A stretch of 64,000 nt of DNA, taken from positions 4,278,001 through 4,342,000 of the forward strand of contig NZ_CP084550.1 in assembly GCF_021800405.1 (NCBI RefSeq). The letters are read 5' to 3'. Of the stretch, positions 36,484 through 44,299 are shown piece after piece. The DNA is from Arthrobacter sp. FW306-07-I. Its GTDB lineage: Bacteria; Actinomycetota; Actinomycetes; Actinomycetales; Micrococcaceae. The translations under genes were made by a program, and so were the position numbers. Every line of letters starts with the position of its first letter. Position 1 is the stretch's first letter. The notes below the pieces were generated by a model. It was not told the origin of the DNA and did not search any database. It saw only the letters and a program-made list of their open reading frames with translations.

Positions 36484-37416
36484 ATGAAGCCCATAAGAAT
36501 CCTGCTCGCTGCGTGCCTGCTTTTCGCCTGGCAGGCCGGTCCCGCTTACGCGGACGCCGAATCGGGGCCTGTACCCAGTCCCGCAGGGCTGGGCAACGAC
36601 ATCTCCTGGCCCCAATGCGGCACAGATCTTCCTTCACCCCCTGCGTTTGCGATCGTCGGCGTGAACGGTGGCCGGCCGGATACGGCCAACCCGTGCCTGT
36701 CGGACCAGCTGGCCTGGGCGGACCAAAGCGCGGCCTCGGCAGGAGGGACACCGGCGGCCGTGTATGTGAACACCGCCGCAACCGGTCCTGTGGACACTCT
36801 GTGGTGGCCCGCAGGCAACACCTATCGCGACGCTGTTGTCGGCAACCCCTACGGGACATGTGACGGCACCGGCTCGCCGGCCTGCGCCTACGTCCACGGC
36901 TACGCCATGGCCGCCAACGCGGCCGACATCCTGCAGCATGCCGGGCACAACGTGCCCCACCGGATGTGGTGGCTCGATGTCGAATTCGGGAACAGCTGGC
37001 TATGGGACAAGGCGGTCAATGCGGCCGAGCTGGAAGGCATGACGGCCTACCTGCAGGGTGCCGGGGCAGAAGTCGGGATTTACTCCACGGGGTACCAGTT
37101 CGGCGAGATCGTGGGCGATGTCAGTCCCGACAGCAACCTCTACAAACTTCAGAACTGGCTGGCGGGCGCCTACTCCGCTGAGTCGGCAGAGGAATACTGC
37201 GAGGCCGCCCCGTTGACGCCCGGCGGGACTGTAACCACGACCCAGTTCACGGAGAACGACCTCGACTACAACTACCGGTGCCCTGGCGCAGTTCCGCCCC
37301 CGGTTTCACAGCCAGCTCCGCAGCCCGCGCCACCACCCGCTCCGGAGCCTGCCCCCAAGCCGGAGAAGACACGGCCAAACCTGTCCGCTGAGCTGCATGC
37401 CGCGCAGATCTCTTGA
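36484..37416 (+). CDS. Secreted GH25-like hydrolase domain protein
   Basis: A 310-residue exported protein. Signal peptide ends near AYA-DA (residue 23). The body has the marks of a glycoside hydrolase family 25-like barrel: D39 in NDISWPQC, GVNGG, and D165-x-E167 in WWLDVEFG, where GH25 lysozymes carry their catalytic carboxylates; GIYSTGYQF follows. The C-terminus is a Pro/Ala-rich tail (about 270-300) with a short conserved end, likely a wall-spanning or flexible segment. Peptidoglycan or other glycan cleavage is plausible but not shown. Confidence 0.7.
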   Translation: MKPIRILLAACLLFAWQAGPAYADAESGPVPSPAGLGNDISWPQCGTDLPSPPAFAIVGVNGGRPDTANPCLSDQLAWADQSAASAGGTPAAVYVNTAATGPVDTLWWPAGNTYRDAVVGNPYGTCDGTGSPACAYVHGYAMAANAADILQHAGHNVPHRMWWLDVEFGNSWLWDKAVNAAELEGMTAYLQGAGAEVGIYSTGYQFGEIVGDVSPDSNLYKLQNWLAGAYSAESAEEYCEAAPLTPGGTVTTTQFTENDLDYNYRCPGAVPPPVSQPAPQPAPPPAPEPAPKPEKTRPNLSAELHAAQIS

Positions 37417-37461
37417 CTGGCCCCGCTTCTACTGACTCCACCTCCGGGACCAGGCGGCGCC

Positions 37462-38808
37462 CTACCGGGCACCCGGTTGCGGCCGCCCGGAAAAGGGGTC
37501 CCTGCGGTCCTTGGGAACAGGGGGCGGCGGAGTCTTGGACAACACAAAGCGGGTGGCAGTCGCAGCACCTCCGGCGCCGAGGACACTGCCAAGCACCGCC
37601 GTGGACTGGACCAGTGAGGGGTCTTTGCTGGCGCCCACCTGCCGGGCCGCCTCCTGATAGCCCGTGAGGCTGTGTCCGGGACCCAGCCCGGCATCTTCTC
37701 CGCCCCGCACGTAAAGGTCATTGGTCATGGTTACCGTGACCTGGTTCCTGGCGTCGCGGTTCGGCAAGCCGTCGCTGCCGGGCACCCAGTCTGTTCGGTG
37801 CTCCAAGTGCAGGGAGCTGACAGCGGGGGAAGGCATGATGCGTGAAACGGGCGACCCGGCGGTCAGGACGTATTTGAGCCGGTACTCCTTCAAGAAGGCC
37901 TCGTCTGCCGCCAGGTTCATGGCATGAATGCCGCCTTGGCTGTACCCAACGGCAACAACATCCGCTCCCGGTTCCGCGCCCGCCGCCCTCAGCGACTGGA
38001 TCACGGCGGCATTCACGCGTTCGGACCGGCCGCCCATGCCATCGACGATGCCCCCCAGATCGAAAGGATTGGTGCCGCCATCGGATTCGTTGACCTGGGT
38101 TCCGGGAACCACCACAACGTAGGCCTTCCTGCCTCCGGCGTCCACCTCGATAACCTCGATGTAGCCGCTGCCGCGTGCCTCAATCAGCCGTACCCGTTCA
38201 AGCAGCCCGCCCGGGCTGGCGTCGAAATCGATGGGCAGACTTTCTTCCTGTGTGGCCGTTACCGGGCCTGTGCGCAGTGAGGGGATATTTTCTTCAACCG
38301 CGGGCTTGATCGCGGGGAGGAGGATGACGGCGTCTGCCACGAGCATTTCCGTGGCATCCCCGTTCAGGAAACCCGTCCGCCAGAAGTCCACGTGCTTCTG
38401 GAGCTCCACGTCGGGATCCGACAGACCCAGCCTCCACTTCAGGTGGGCAGCAGATTCGGCAATCTCATACTCCCGCCTGCAGCTGCGCACTTGGCCGCTG
38501 ATCCGCTGCAGTTCCAGGCAGACTTCCTGGACGGCATCCTTCGCTTCCCACATGGCAATGAGGGCGGCAGTTCCCGTAGTGCGCGGGCGGTTCTGGTGTG
38601 CAGCGAGATCCTGCCATGCGGTGAAAAGCCCGGATTCGATGGCGGCAAGCCGCTCGGCGAGCCGATCGAGCTTTCCGGCTCCCAGCTCCAACTCCTCCAG
38701 CTGGACCGTAATGCCGCCCACCCCGCCGGAGACTTTCAGGTTGCCGTCCGGAAGTGGCGGCAAAACCCGGATAGGTCCTCCCGTTCCGGATGGAGTTGCG
38801 TCAGCCAT
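37462..38808 (-). CDS. Alpha/beta hydrolase with N-terminal WXG/LXG-like helical region
   Basis: A 448-residue protein. Residues about 35-125 are predicted long amphipathic helices with pattern typical of ESX/type VII secretion cargo (VQLEELELGAGKLDRLAERL, FTAWQDLAAH). The C-terminal half is an alpha/beta hydrolase with nucleophile S290 in VGYSQGG and a lipase-like VVVVPGT strand; candidate acid and base are in HRTDWVPG and GPGHSLTGY. No signal peptide. ATG overlaps the stop of a WXG100-like gene (TGATG). Resembles type VII-exported esterases or toxins; export is inferred. Confidence 0.75.
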   Translation of the reverse strand: MADATPSGTGGPIRVLPPLPDGNLKVSGGVGGITVQLEELELGAGKLDRLAERLAAIESGLFTAWQDLAAHQNRPRTTGTAALIAMWEAKDAVQEVCLELQRISGQVRSCRREYEIAESAAHLKWRLGLSDPDVELQKHVDFWRTGFLNGDATEMLVADAVILLPAIKPAVEENIPSLRTGPVTATQEESLPIDFDASPGGLLERVRLIEARGSGYIEVIEVDAGGRKAYVVVVPGTQVNESDGGTNPFDLGGIVDGMGGRSERVNAAVIQSLRAAGAEPGADVVAVGYSQGGIHAMNLAADEAFLKEYRLKYVLTAGSPVSRIMPSPAVSSLHLEHRTDWVPGSDGLPNRDARNQVTVTMTNDLYVRGGEDAGLGPGHSLTGYQEAARQVGASKDPSLVQSTAVLGSVLGAGGAATATRFVLSKTPPPPVPKDRRDPFSGRPQPGAR

Positions 38809-39110
38809 CAGAACCGGCCGTCAGGCGAACATTCTGAGGTCAGTGCGGCGCGGGCATGTGCTGCCACCGCGGCAGAAGCCTCCCGGATCCGGTCCAGCGC
38901 CCTTCGCACCGCCACCGCCTGCAAAGCGACAGAATCCCGGTAGGCCTGTCCCGCTGGCGACTGCCAGTCCAACAGCTGGATGTCCTGGAATCCCGAGAGC
39001 ACCCCTTCAGCACTTTCCGAGCACTGCGCCACCCTCCTGCCCACCTCTTGGACTTCCAGGCTGACACCTAACCCGCTGCCCCAGATCCCGTCCATCAGTT
39101 CGTTCCCCAT
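38808..39110 (-). CDS. WXG100-like small protein
   Basis: A 100-residue, mostly helical protein with a central W49-x3-G53 turn in LLDWQSPAGQAYRDS, the hallmark of ESAT-6/WXG100-type helical hairpins, and the correct length. Start at ATG 39110 with GGAAG about 6 bases upstream; an ATG at 39095 is possible. The longer open frame to 39398 would run into the purB promoter. Coupled to the downstream hydrolase gene, so it probably forms a heterodimer with its N-terminal helices. Confidence 0.72.
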   Translation of the reverse strand: MGNELMDGIWGSGLGVSLEVQEVGRRVAQCSESAEGVLSGFQDIQLLDWQSPAGQAYRDSVALQAVAVRRALDRIREASAAVAAHARAALTSECSPDGRF

Positions 39111-39277
39111 GCTGCTTCCCGTCCCGGTCTCCCTGGCCAGATGATCCCGCCCCAACCTTGCCGCTCCCAACGCTAGGGACGCTTGCCTGCCCGGGTAAGC
39201 GCCGCCGTCGGCTATGTGGACAAGTAACGTGAGGAACGCGCTTAAGGCGGCGCCGGACTTCGTGAAAGAATCAGCAC

Positions 39278-40720
39278 ATGCCTGAAACTGCCGCCACAGC
39301 TGATACCCGCACGCCCTCAGGACGCCTGGCCCTCGCCGCGTCACCGGAAAAAATCGCGCTCGGTCCCCTGGACGGCCGCTACCAGTCCGCCGTCGCACCC
39401 CTCGTTGACTACCTGTCCGAGGCCGCGCTGAACCGCGACCGCGTGGCCGTCGAAGTGGAATGGCTCATCCACCTGACCAGCAACAATGTGCTTCCCGGCG
39501 CGGGACCCCTGAGCGCGCAACAGCAACAGCAGCTCCGTGCCATCGTCACCGAATTTGATGCCGCGTCCGTGGCAGAGCTGGCCGAGATCGAGGCCGTCAC
39601 CGTCCACGATGTGAAGGCCGTGGAGTACTACATCGGACGCCGCCTCCCCGCGATCGGCATCGAAAACCTGACCGCCATGGTCCACTTCGGCTGCACGTCC
39701 GAGGACATCAACAACCTCTCCTACGCCCTGGGAGTCAAGGGTGCTGTGGAGGACGTGTGGCTGCCGGCCGCACGCGCCCTGGTGGGCCAGATCAGCAAGA
39801 TGGCCGAAGACAACCGTGCCGTGCCCATGCTGTCCCGTACGCACGGCCAGCCCGCCACGCCCACCACCTTGGGCAAGGAACTGGCCGTCATCGCACACCG
39901 CCTGACCCGGCAGCTGGACCGGATCGCCAAGACCGAATACCTGGGCAAGATCAACGGCGCCACCGGCACCTATGCAGCCCATGTGGCCTCGGTTCCCGGC
40001 GCCGACTGGCAGCAGGTATCCAAGTCGTTCGTCGAGGGACTTGGCCTCACCTGGAACCCGCTGACCACGCAGATCGAGAGCCACGACTGGCAGGCAGAGC
40101 TGTACGCCGACGTTGCGCGCTTCAACCGCATCCTGCACAACGTCTGCACGGACATCTGGAGCTACATCTCCATTGGTTACTTCGCGCAGATCCCGGTGGC
40201 CGGCGCAACGGGTTCGTCCACCATGCCGCACAAGGTCAACCCCATCCGCTTCGAAAACGCCGAGGCCAACCTGGAGATCTCCTCCGGCCTGCTGGATGTC
40301 CTGGGCTCCACCCTGGTGACCTCCCGCTGGCAGCGCGACCTCACCGACTCCTCCAGCCAGCGCAACATCGGCGTGGCCTTCGGCCACTCCCTGCTGGCTA
40401 TCTCCAACGTCGCCAAGGGCCTTGACCGGCTGGACGTGGCCGGGGATGTCCTCGCCGCGGACCTCGACACGAACTGGGAGGTCCTGGGCGAGGCAATCCA
40501 GATGGTCATGCGCGCCGAGGCGATTGCCGGCGTCGAAGGCATGGAGAACCCGTACGAGCGCCTCAAGGACCTGACCCGCGGCCACCGTGTGGATGCCGCC
40601 CGCATGCAGGAGTTTGTACAGGGCCTGGGCCTCTCCCCCGAGGCTGAGGCACGACTCCTGGCCCTCACTCCCGGCAAGTACACCGGCATCGCGGACCAGC
40701 TGGTAGACCACCTGAAATAA
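39278..40720 (+). CDS. purB: Adenylosuccinate lyase
   Basis: A 480-residue fumarase-superfamily enzyme that acts twice in purine synthesis, cleaving SAICAR and adenylosuccinate. The signature GSSTMPHKVNP (the flexible catalytic Ser loop) is intact, as are TSEDINNL and SRTHGQPATPTTLGKE, which carries the catalytic His. Length fits the longer E. coli-like branch. Monocistronic, with a strong terminator at 40752-40789. Confidence 0.97.
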   Translation: MPETAATADTRTPSGRLALAASPEKIALGPLDGRYQSAVAPLVDYLSEAALNRDRVAVEVEWLIHLTSNNVLPGAGPLSAQQQQQLRAIVTEFDAASVAELAEIEAVTVHDVKAVEYYIGRRLPAIGIENLTAMVHFGCTSEDINNLSYALGVKGAVEDVWLPAARALVGQISKMAEDNRAVPMLSRTHGQPATPTTLGKELAVIAHRLTRQLDRIAKTEYLGKINGATGTYAAHVASVPGADWQQVSKSFVEGLGLTWNPLTTQIESHDWQAELYADVARFNRILHNVCTDIWSYISIGYFAQIPVAGATGSSTMPHKVNPIRFENAEANLEISSGLLDVLGSTLVTSRWQRDLTDSSSQRNIGVAFGHSLLAISNVAKGLDRLDVAGDVLAADLDTNWEVLGEAIQMVMRAEAIAGVEGMENPYERLKDLTRGHRVDAARMQEFVQGLGLSPEAEARLLALTPGKYTGIADQLVDHLK

Positions 40721-40751
40721 GCCCGCACGCAGGGCAGGAACGTACGACGGC

Positions 40752-40789
40752 GGCGCCGGGCTTCGACGAGGCCCGGCGCCTTCTTCCTT
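40752..40789 (+). terminator. Terminator after purB
   Basis: GGCGCCGGGC (40752-40761) and GCCCGGCGCC (40771-40780) form a perfect stem with a 9-base loop, followed by TTCTTCCTT. Confidence 0.9.
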
Positions 40790-40855
40790 GCACCCGGCAG
40801 GGCAACGCCGCTGCCGGCGCACGTCCGGAAGGGTTCAGGTGGGAAACTGGGAAAC

Positions 40856-41533
40856 ATGAAGTTGCTCCTGATCCGCCATGGCGAAACCCCCGGCAATGTG
40901 CTGGGCCAACTGGATACCGACCACCCCGGGCCCGGTCTGACCGAACTGGGCGAACGCCAGGCGGAAGCCATGGCGCGGGCCCTGGCCAACGAACGCATCG
41001 GGGCACTCTACGCCTCCACCCTGGTCAGGACGCAGATCACCGCCGCCCCGCTGGCCCGGCTGCACACCCTCGATGTGGAGGTCCTGGACGGGCTGCACGA
41101 AATTGAGGCCGGCTCACTGGAGAAGCTGACCGACCACGAAGCCCACAAACGCTATATGGGGACGGTGATCTCCTGGGCCGCCGGTGACCTGGACCGCCGC
41201 ATGCCTGCCGGCCCGGACGGCCATGCCTTCTTCGAGCGGTTCGACGCTGCCATCGCGCAGGTGGTGGAACGGGCGGAGCGGCAGCAGCACGGCACGGTCG
41301 CCGTGGTCAGCCACGGAGCTGCCATCCGCACCTGGGCGGGACGTCGGGCCGAGGGCGCAGACCACGAGTTCGCAGCACGGCATGTCCTGGCCAACACCGG
41401 GATCGTTGCCCTGGAGGGTGACTTGGCTGCCGGCTGGACCCTGATCCATTGGGACGGAAGTCCGGTGGGCGGTCTTGCCTTGGCAGACCCAACGGCCGGG
41501 GATCCCACCGGCCGGGACGTAGCGGCTCCCTAG
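40856..41533 (+). CDS. Histidine phosphatase family protein
   Basis: A 225-residue phosphoglycerate-mutase-like phosphatase. The catalytic RHGE motif (LLIRHGETPGN, H8) and the second active-site His in VVSHGAAIRTW are both present, with LYASTLVRTQ carrying the conserved Arg. Substrate not predictable. Its last four bases overlap the end of the converging kinase gene. Confidence 0.92.
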   Translation: MKLLLIRHGETPGNVLGQLDTDHPGPGLTELGERQAEAMARALANERIGALYASTLVRTQITAAPLARLHTLDVEVLDGLHEIEAGSLEKLTDHEAHKRYMGTVISWAAGDLDRRMPAGPDGHAFFERFDAAIAQVVERAERQQHGTVAVVSHGAAIRTWAGRRAEGADHEFAARHVLANTGIVALEGDLAAGWTLIHWDGSPVGGLALADPTAGDPTGRDVAAP

Positions 41534-42510
41534 GCCTGCTGCCGGTGGCGCCGGAGAGGGAACGGGCGCGTCGCCGGGCACGTCCCCGCAACTGCCTCGC
41601 CGCGCCGGCCCCACTGACTCTTTGGGCTGTGCAGCGTGCGCTGGAAACCTTGGCTGGAAGGCGATGCCGACGGAATCAACCGGGACGCCATCGCCGCGGC
41701 GACTGCCGCCGTCGGGCGTTCACTGGGATCCATCGCCGTCAGGGAACGCAGCAGGACAGCCCAGTCACCCAAGGAATCCGGGATCTCGGGCGAGCGCAAG
41801 GTGCGGGCCACGAGGGATTCGATGGCGGTACCGGGAAACGCCTTGGTGCCGGTGAGCAGTTCCAGCAGGACCAGCCCCATGGCATACACGTCCCAGGACG
41901 GCTCCGCTGCCCCGCCGGCTGCTTGCTCCGGGCTCATGTAATGCACGGTTCCGGAGGAAATCCCGGGCTCGGGAGCCGCCCCGGCCGCCGCTGCGATCCC
42001 AAAGTCAACGATCCGGACGGGACTTCTCCGCAGGCCGCTCAGCATCAGGTTTGCCGGTTTGATGTCACGGTGCACAAGGCCGCTGGTGTGAAGGTGGGCG
42101 AGCGCTTCGAAAAGGCCGCGCGCCCAACGTGCTACGTCACCTGATTGCGGGCTCTGCAGCCGTATGGTTTCGGCCATGTTTGTTCCCAGAGCCAGCTCCT
42201 CCACCAAGAAGGGACGCCCGGCGTAGGTACCACCCTGGGACATAACACCCTGGGCAAGAAGCCGCACAATGGACGGGTGGTTGAGCCCAGCCAGGACGGT
42301 GGCTTCGTTCTGGATGCGCTGGTGCTGCTTCCGGCCGTTGGCAGCGGCGATCTTGACTGCAACATCGGGACCGCCTTCCGGGTCTACGGCCCGGAAAACT
42401 TCGGCAGCGGACCCGCGGCCCAGGCGTTCCCGAAGCTGCCAGCGCCCGGCAACGACACCCTCGGCACGAACAGGGAGCGGCGCAGCAAGTTCTGTGTCCA
42501 GGAGCCTCAT
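41530..42510 (-). CDS. Soluble Ser/Thr protein kinase
   Basis: A 326-residue Hanks-type kinase without membrane helix or PASTA repeats. Active-site elements are complete: Gly loop GRGSAAEVF (31-39), K53 in VAVKIA, E69 in helix C, HRDIKPAN (147-154), DFG (169-171), and SPEQAAGG in the activation segment. The C-terminal 40 residues are Arg/Ser/Pro-rich with no domain. Start ATG 42510 overlaps the stop of the upstream Cys-rich protein (ATGA), so the two are coupled. Upstream a marR gene completes a three-gene module. Confidence 0.9.
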   Translation of the reverse strand: MRLLDTELAAPLPVRAEGVVAGRWQLRERLGRGSAAEVFRAVDPEGGPDVAVKIAAANGRKQHQRIQNEATVLAGLNHPSIVRLLAQGVMSQGGTYAGRPFLVEELALGTNMAETIRLQSPQSGDVARWARGLFEALAHLHTSGLVHRDIKPANLMLSGLRRSPVRIVDFGIAAAAGAAPEPGISSGTVHYMSPEQAAGGAAEPSWDVYAMGLVLLELLTGTKAFPGTAIESLVARTLRSPEIPDSLGDWAVLLRSLTAMDPSERPTAAVAAAMASRLIPSASPSSQGFQRTLHSPKSQWGRRGEAVAGTCPATRPFPLRRHRQQA

Positions 42511-42890
42511 ACGGGGGAAACCACTGACGCGTGTCCCCGGCGGGGACCGGCGGACCAGGCATCGAGCTGAAACCCACAGCCGCAGCGCCAAACGGGCGGA
42601 AGCTCAGTACCGACGGCGTCGGCGGGTGCGAAGGTGTAGCTCACTGCTTCCAAGCCAACTGCCGGCGTCACGAGCTGCATGGGAGTGCCGCAGTGGACCA
42701 CGCGTCCGCCCTGCGGCGCAGTGGTGCCGTCCAGGGTAGATCGGGTCAGGTCCGAATGGCTGTCCGGGAGGCCGGTGTGGTTGTCAGGGACTACAAGGCC
42801 CAGGCGAGGCTCAGGCGGTGAAACTTCGGTGTAGGTAACCAAGACACTCACGACTCCGTTGGAAGCAACTTCAGGAACATTCGTAAGCAT
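42507..42890 (-). CDS. Conserved-looking Cys-rich small protein, unknown
   Basis: A 127-residue protein of unrecognised family. H66-C67 (VHCGTPMQL) and C103-x-C105 (WRCGCGFQLD) could bind one zinc ion. The stretch between resembles a small beta-rich domain. No membrane helix or signal. It lies between a MarR regulator and a Ser/Thr kinase gene, overlapping the latter, and may be a kinase substrate or partner; that is inference from position. Confidence 0.65.
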   Translation of the reverse strand: MLTNVPEVASNGVVSVLVTYTEVSPPEPRLGLVVPDNHTGLPDSHSDLTRSTLDGTTAPQGGRVVHCGTPMQLVTPAVGLEAVSYTFAPADAVGTELPPVWRCGCGFQLDAWSAGPRRGHASVVSPV

Positions 42891-42896
42891 ACATAT

Positions 42897-42916
42897 AACT
42901 AGCTGAACTAGCTAGT
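42897..42916. promoter_or_regulatory. AACTAGC repeats between MarR and Cys-rich/kinase genes
   Basis: AACTAGCT occurs at 42897-42904 and 42906-42913, the second inside the palindrome ACTAGCTAGT (42907-42916). A further AACTAGC is at 43460-43466 upstream of the marR start. Same motif in both promoter regions suggests MarR binds both. Confidence 0.5.
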
Positions 42917-42920
42917 CAGC

Positions 42921-43436
42921 CTAGTGAACTCGTAATTCCTCGTTTTCCTGCACCTGAAGGGACTCGGTCATGCGCTGGAGGAAATCGACGACAACCCGCG
43001 CTTCGTCCGCAGTGAGGCTCTCCGCCACGGACATCATCCGCCGATGCATGGCGCCGAGGGTTTCGCGCACCTCTTTGTCGGACTCGACCGTCGGCACGAC
43101 CACCACCGAGCGGCGGTCGGAGGGATGCGGCTCGCGGCGGACATGCCCACTGGCCACCAGCCTGTCGATGAGCGAGGTGGTGGAGGCGCTAGTAATATTG
43201 AGGAACTGGCTGAGATCCTTCGGAACAACCTGCTTGCCCGACGCCTGGACCCTCAGCAGGTACCGCAGGGCAAGGATGTCCGTTTCCCCCATGCCCATGG
43301 AGTCCCTGGTGCTGCGCCGGATTTCCGTTTCGGCCGCCCGATAGTCCCGGAGTGACTTCAACACCGCTGCACTGTAGTCCAGCTGCCCGTCGGGCCCATA
43401 CCAGTAGCCGGATCCTTCGTTGCCCGTAGAAACCAT
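42921..43436 (-). CDS. MarR family transcriptional regulator
   Basis: A 171-residue MarR-type regulator with an N-terminal 30-residue extension (MVSTGNEGSGYWYGPDGQLD). The HTH is VVPKDLSQFLNITSASTTSLIDRLV (residues about 69-93) and the wing PHPSDRRSVVVVPT has the family's D-R-R. Upstream of the Cys-rich and kinase genes on the same strand, 30 bases apart, with shared AACTAGC repeats. Confidence 0.9.
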   Translation of the reverse strand: MVSTGNEGSGYWYGPDGQLDYSAAVLKSLRDYRAAETEIRRSTRDSMGMGETDILALRYLLRVQASGKQVVPKDLSQFLNITSASTTSLIDRLVASGHVRREPHPSDRRSVVVVPTVESDKEVRETLGAMHRRMMSVAESLTADEARVVVDFLQRMTESLQVQENEELRVH

Positions 43437-43591
43437 GCCATCATTCTAGACCAGCTGATAACTAGCCTGCCAAGTAAAGTGCTGTGCCGCCTCCCAGACC
43501 CGTTATCCAGGCCCTAACCGGCAGGAAACACCCGCGTAACCGCGCCCGCCTAGCCTTATCAGGCATACCCCTCCGGCGAAACGAGGCAGTT

Positions 43592-44095
43592 ATGCAGACC
43601 AACCCCCGGCTGAACATCCGTCAGGTCCCCTGGCCCAACCCCGTAGGTGCGGACCTGCGCCGTGCCCAGCAGGCCGAACTGGATGCCCGCTTTGGCCGCC
43701 CTGACCACGAACCCGGCCTGCCGCCGTCGGGCGCCGACTGCGCAGTGTTCCTCGTGGCGTATGACAAAGGTTCAGGTCAACCCGTCGGCTGCGGCGGTTT
43801 GCGGCTCCTGGATGCATCTACGGCCGAAATCAAGCGCCTTTATGTACTGCCGTACACCCGCGGTTCCGGGGTTGCCAGCTCAATCCTGGCCGCACTTGAG
43901 GCGGAGGCTTACAGGCAAGGCATCACGCGGATCAAGGCGGAGGCTGGCTCCGCCCAGCCGGACGGCCGCAACTTCTACCGGAACTCCGGCTTCGAGGCGA
44001 TCCCGAACTTCGGACCCTACGTCGGAGTCGAACACTCTTCCTGCTACGCCAAAACCATCAACGCCCACAGCGCCGCCCAGACCGCCATGGCCTAG
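43592..44095 (+). CDS. GNAT family N-acetyltransferase
   Basis: A 167-residue acetyltransferase. The acetyl-CoA loop is in RLYVLPYTRGSGVASSILAA, and GRNFYRNSGFEAIPNFGPY closes the fold. The YxxxxFGPY-like end resembles phosphinothricin/GCN5-related members annotated as acting on small amino compounds. Start set at 43592 with GAGG upstream. Divergent from the marR gene. Substrate unknown. Confidence 0.88.
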   Translation: MQTNPRLNIRQVPWPNPVGADLRRAQQAELDARFGRPDHEPGLPPSGADCAVFLVAYDKGSGQPVGCGGLRLLDASTAEIKRLYVLPYTRGSGVASSILAALEAEAYRQGITRIKAEAGSAQPDGRNFYRNSGFEAIPNFGPYVGVEHSSCYAKTINAHSAAQTAMA

Positions 44096-44193
44096 CCTGC
44101 CGGTGTACCGCGCGGCTCCGTCACAGGACTAAGTTCGCCCCCGGTTCACCCTCACGGACCCCATTGTTTCCCTGACTGGTTCAAAGTGAGCAG

Positions 44194-44234
44194 CCGGGCT
44201 GTTTATCGAATCGATAGCTATAACAGCCCGGTTT
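44194..44234 (+). terminator. Long-loop hairpin upstream of ABC importer
   Basis: CCGGGCTGTT (44194-44203) and AACAGCCCGG (44222-44231) are perfect complements with an 18-base loop, followed by TTTT. Likely terminator of the acetyltransferase gene. Confidence 0.7.
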
Positions 44235-44299
44235 TCGTCATGCCCGGCTATAGGCTGTGCGGACATGCTCCGATTCCAGTCCAGAAATGAGTCCTGATC

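Noticed and set aside
36339..36863. 174-codon frame overlapping the GH25-like gene start
   Set aside because: Arg-rich shadow translation in another frame; the secreted protein frame has a clear signal peptide and codon bias.
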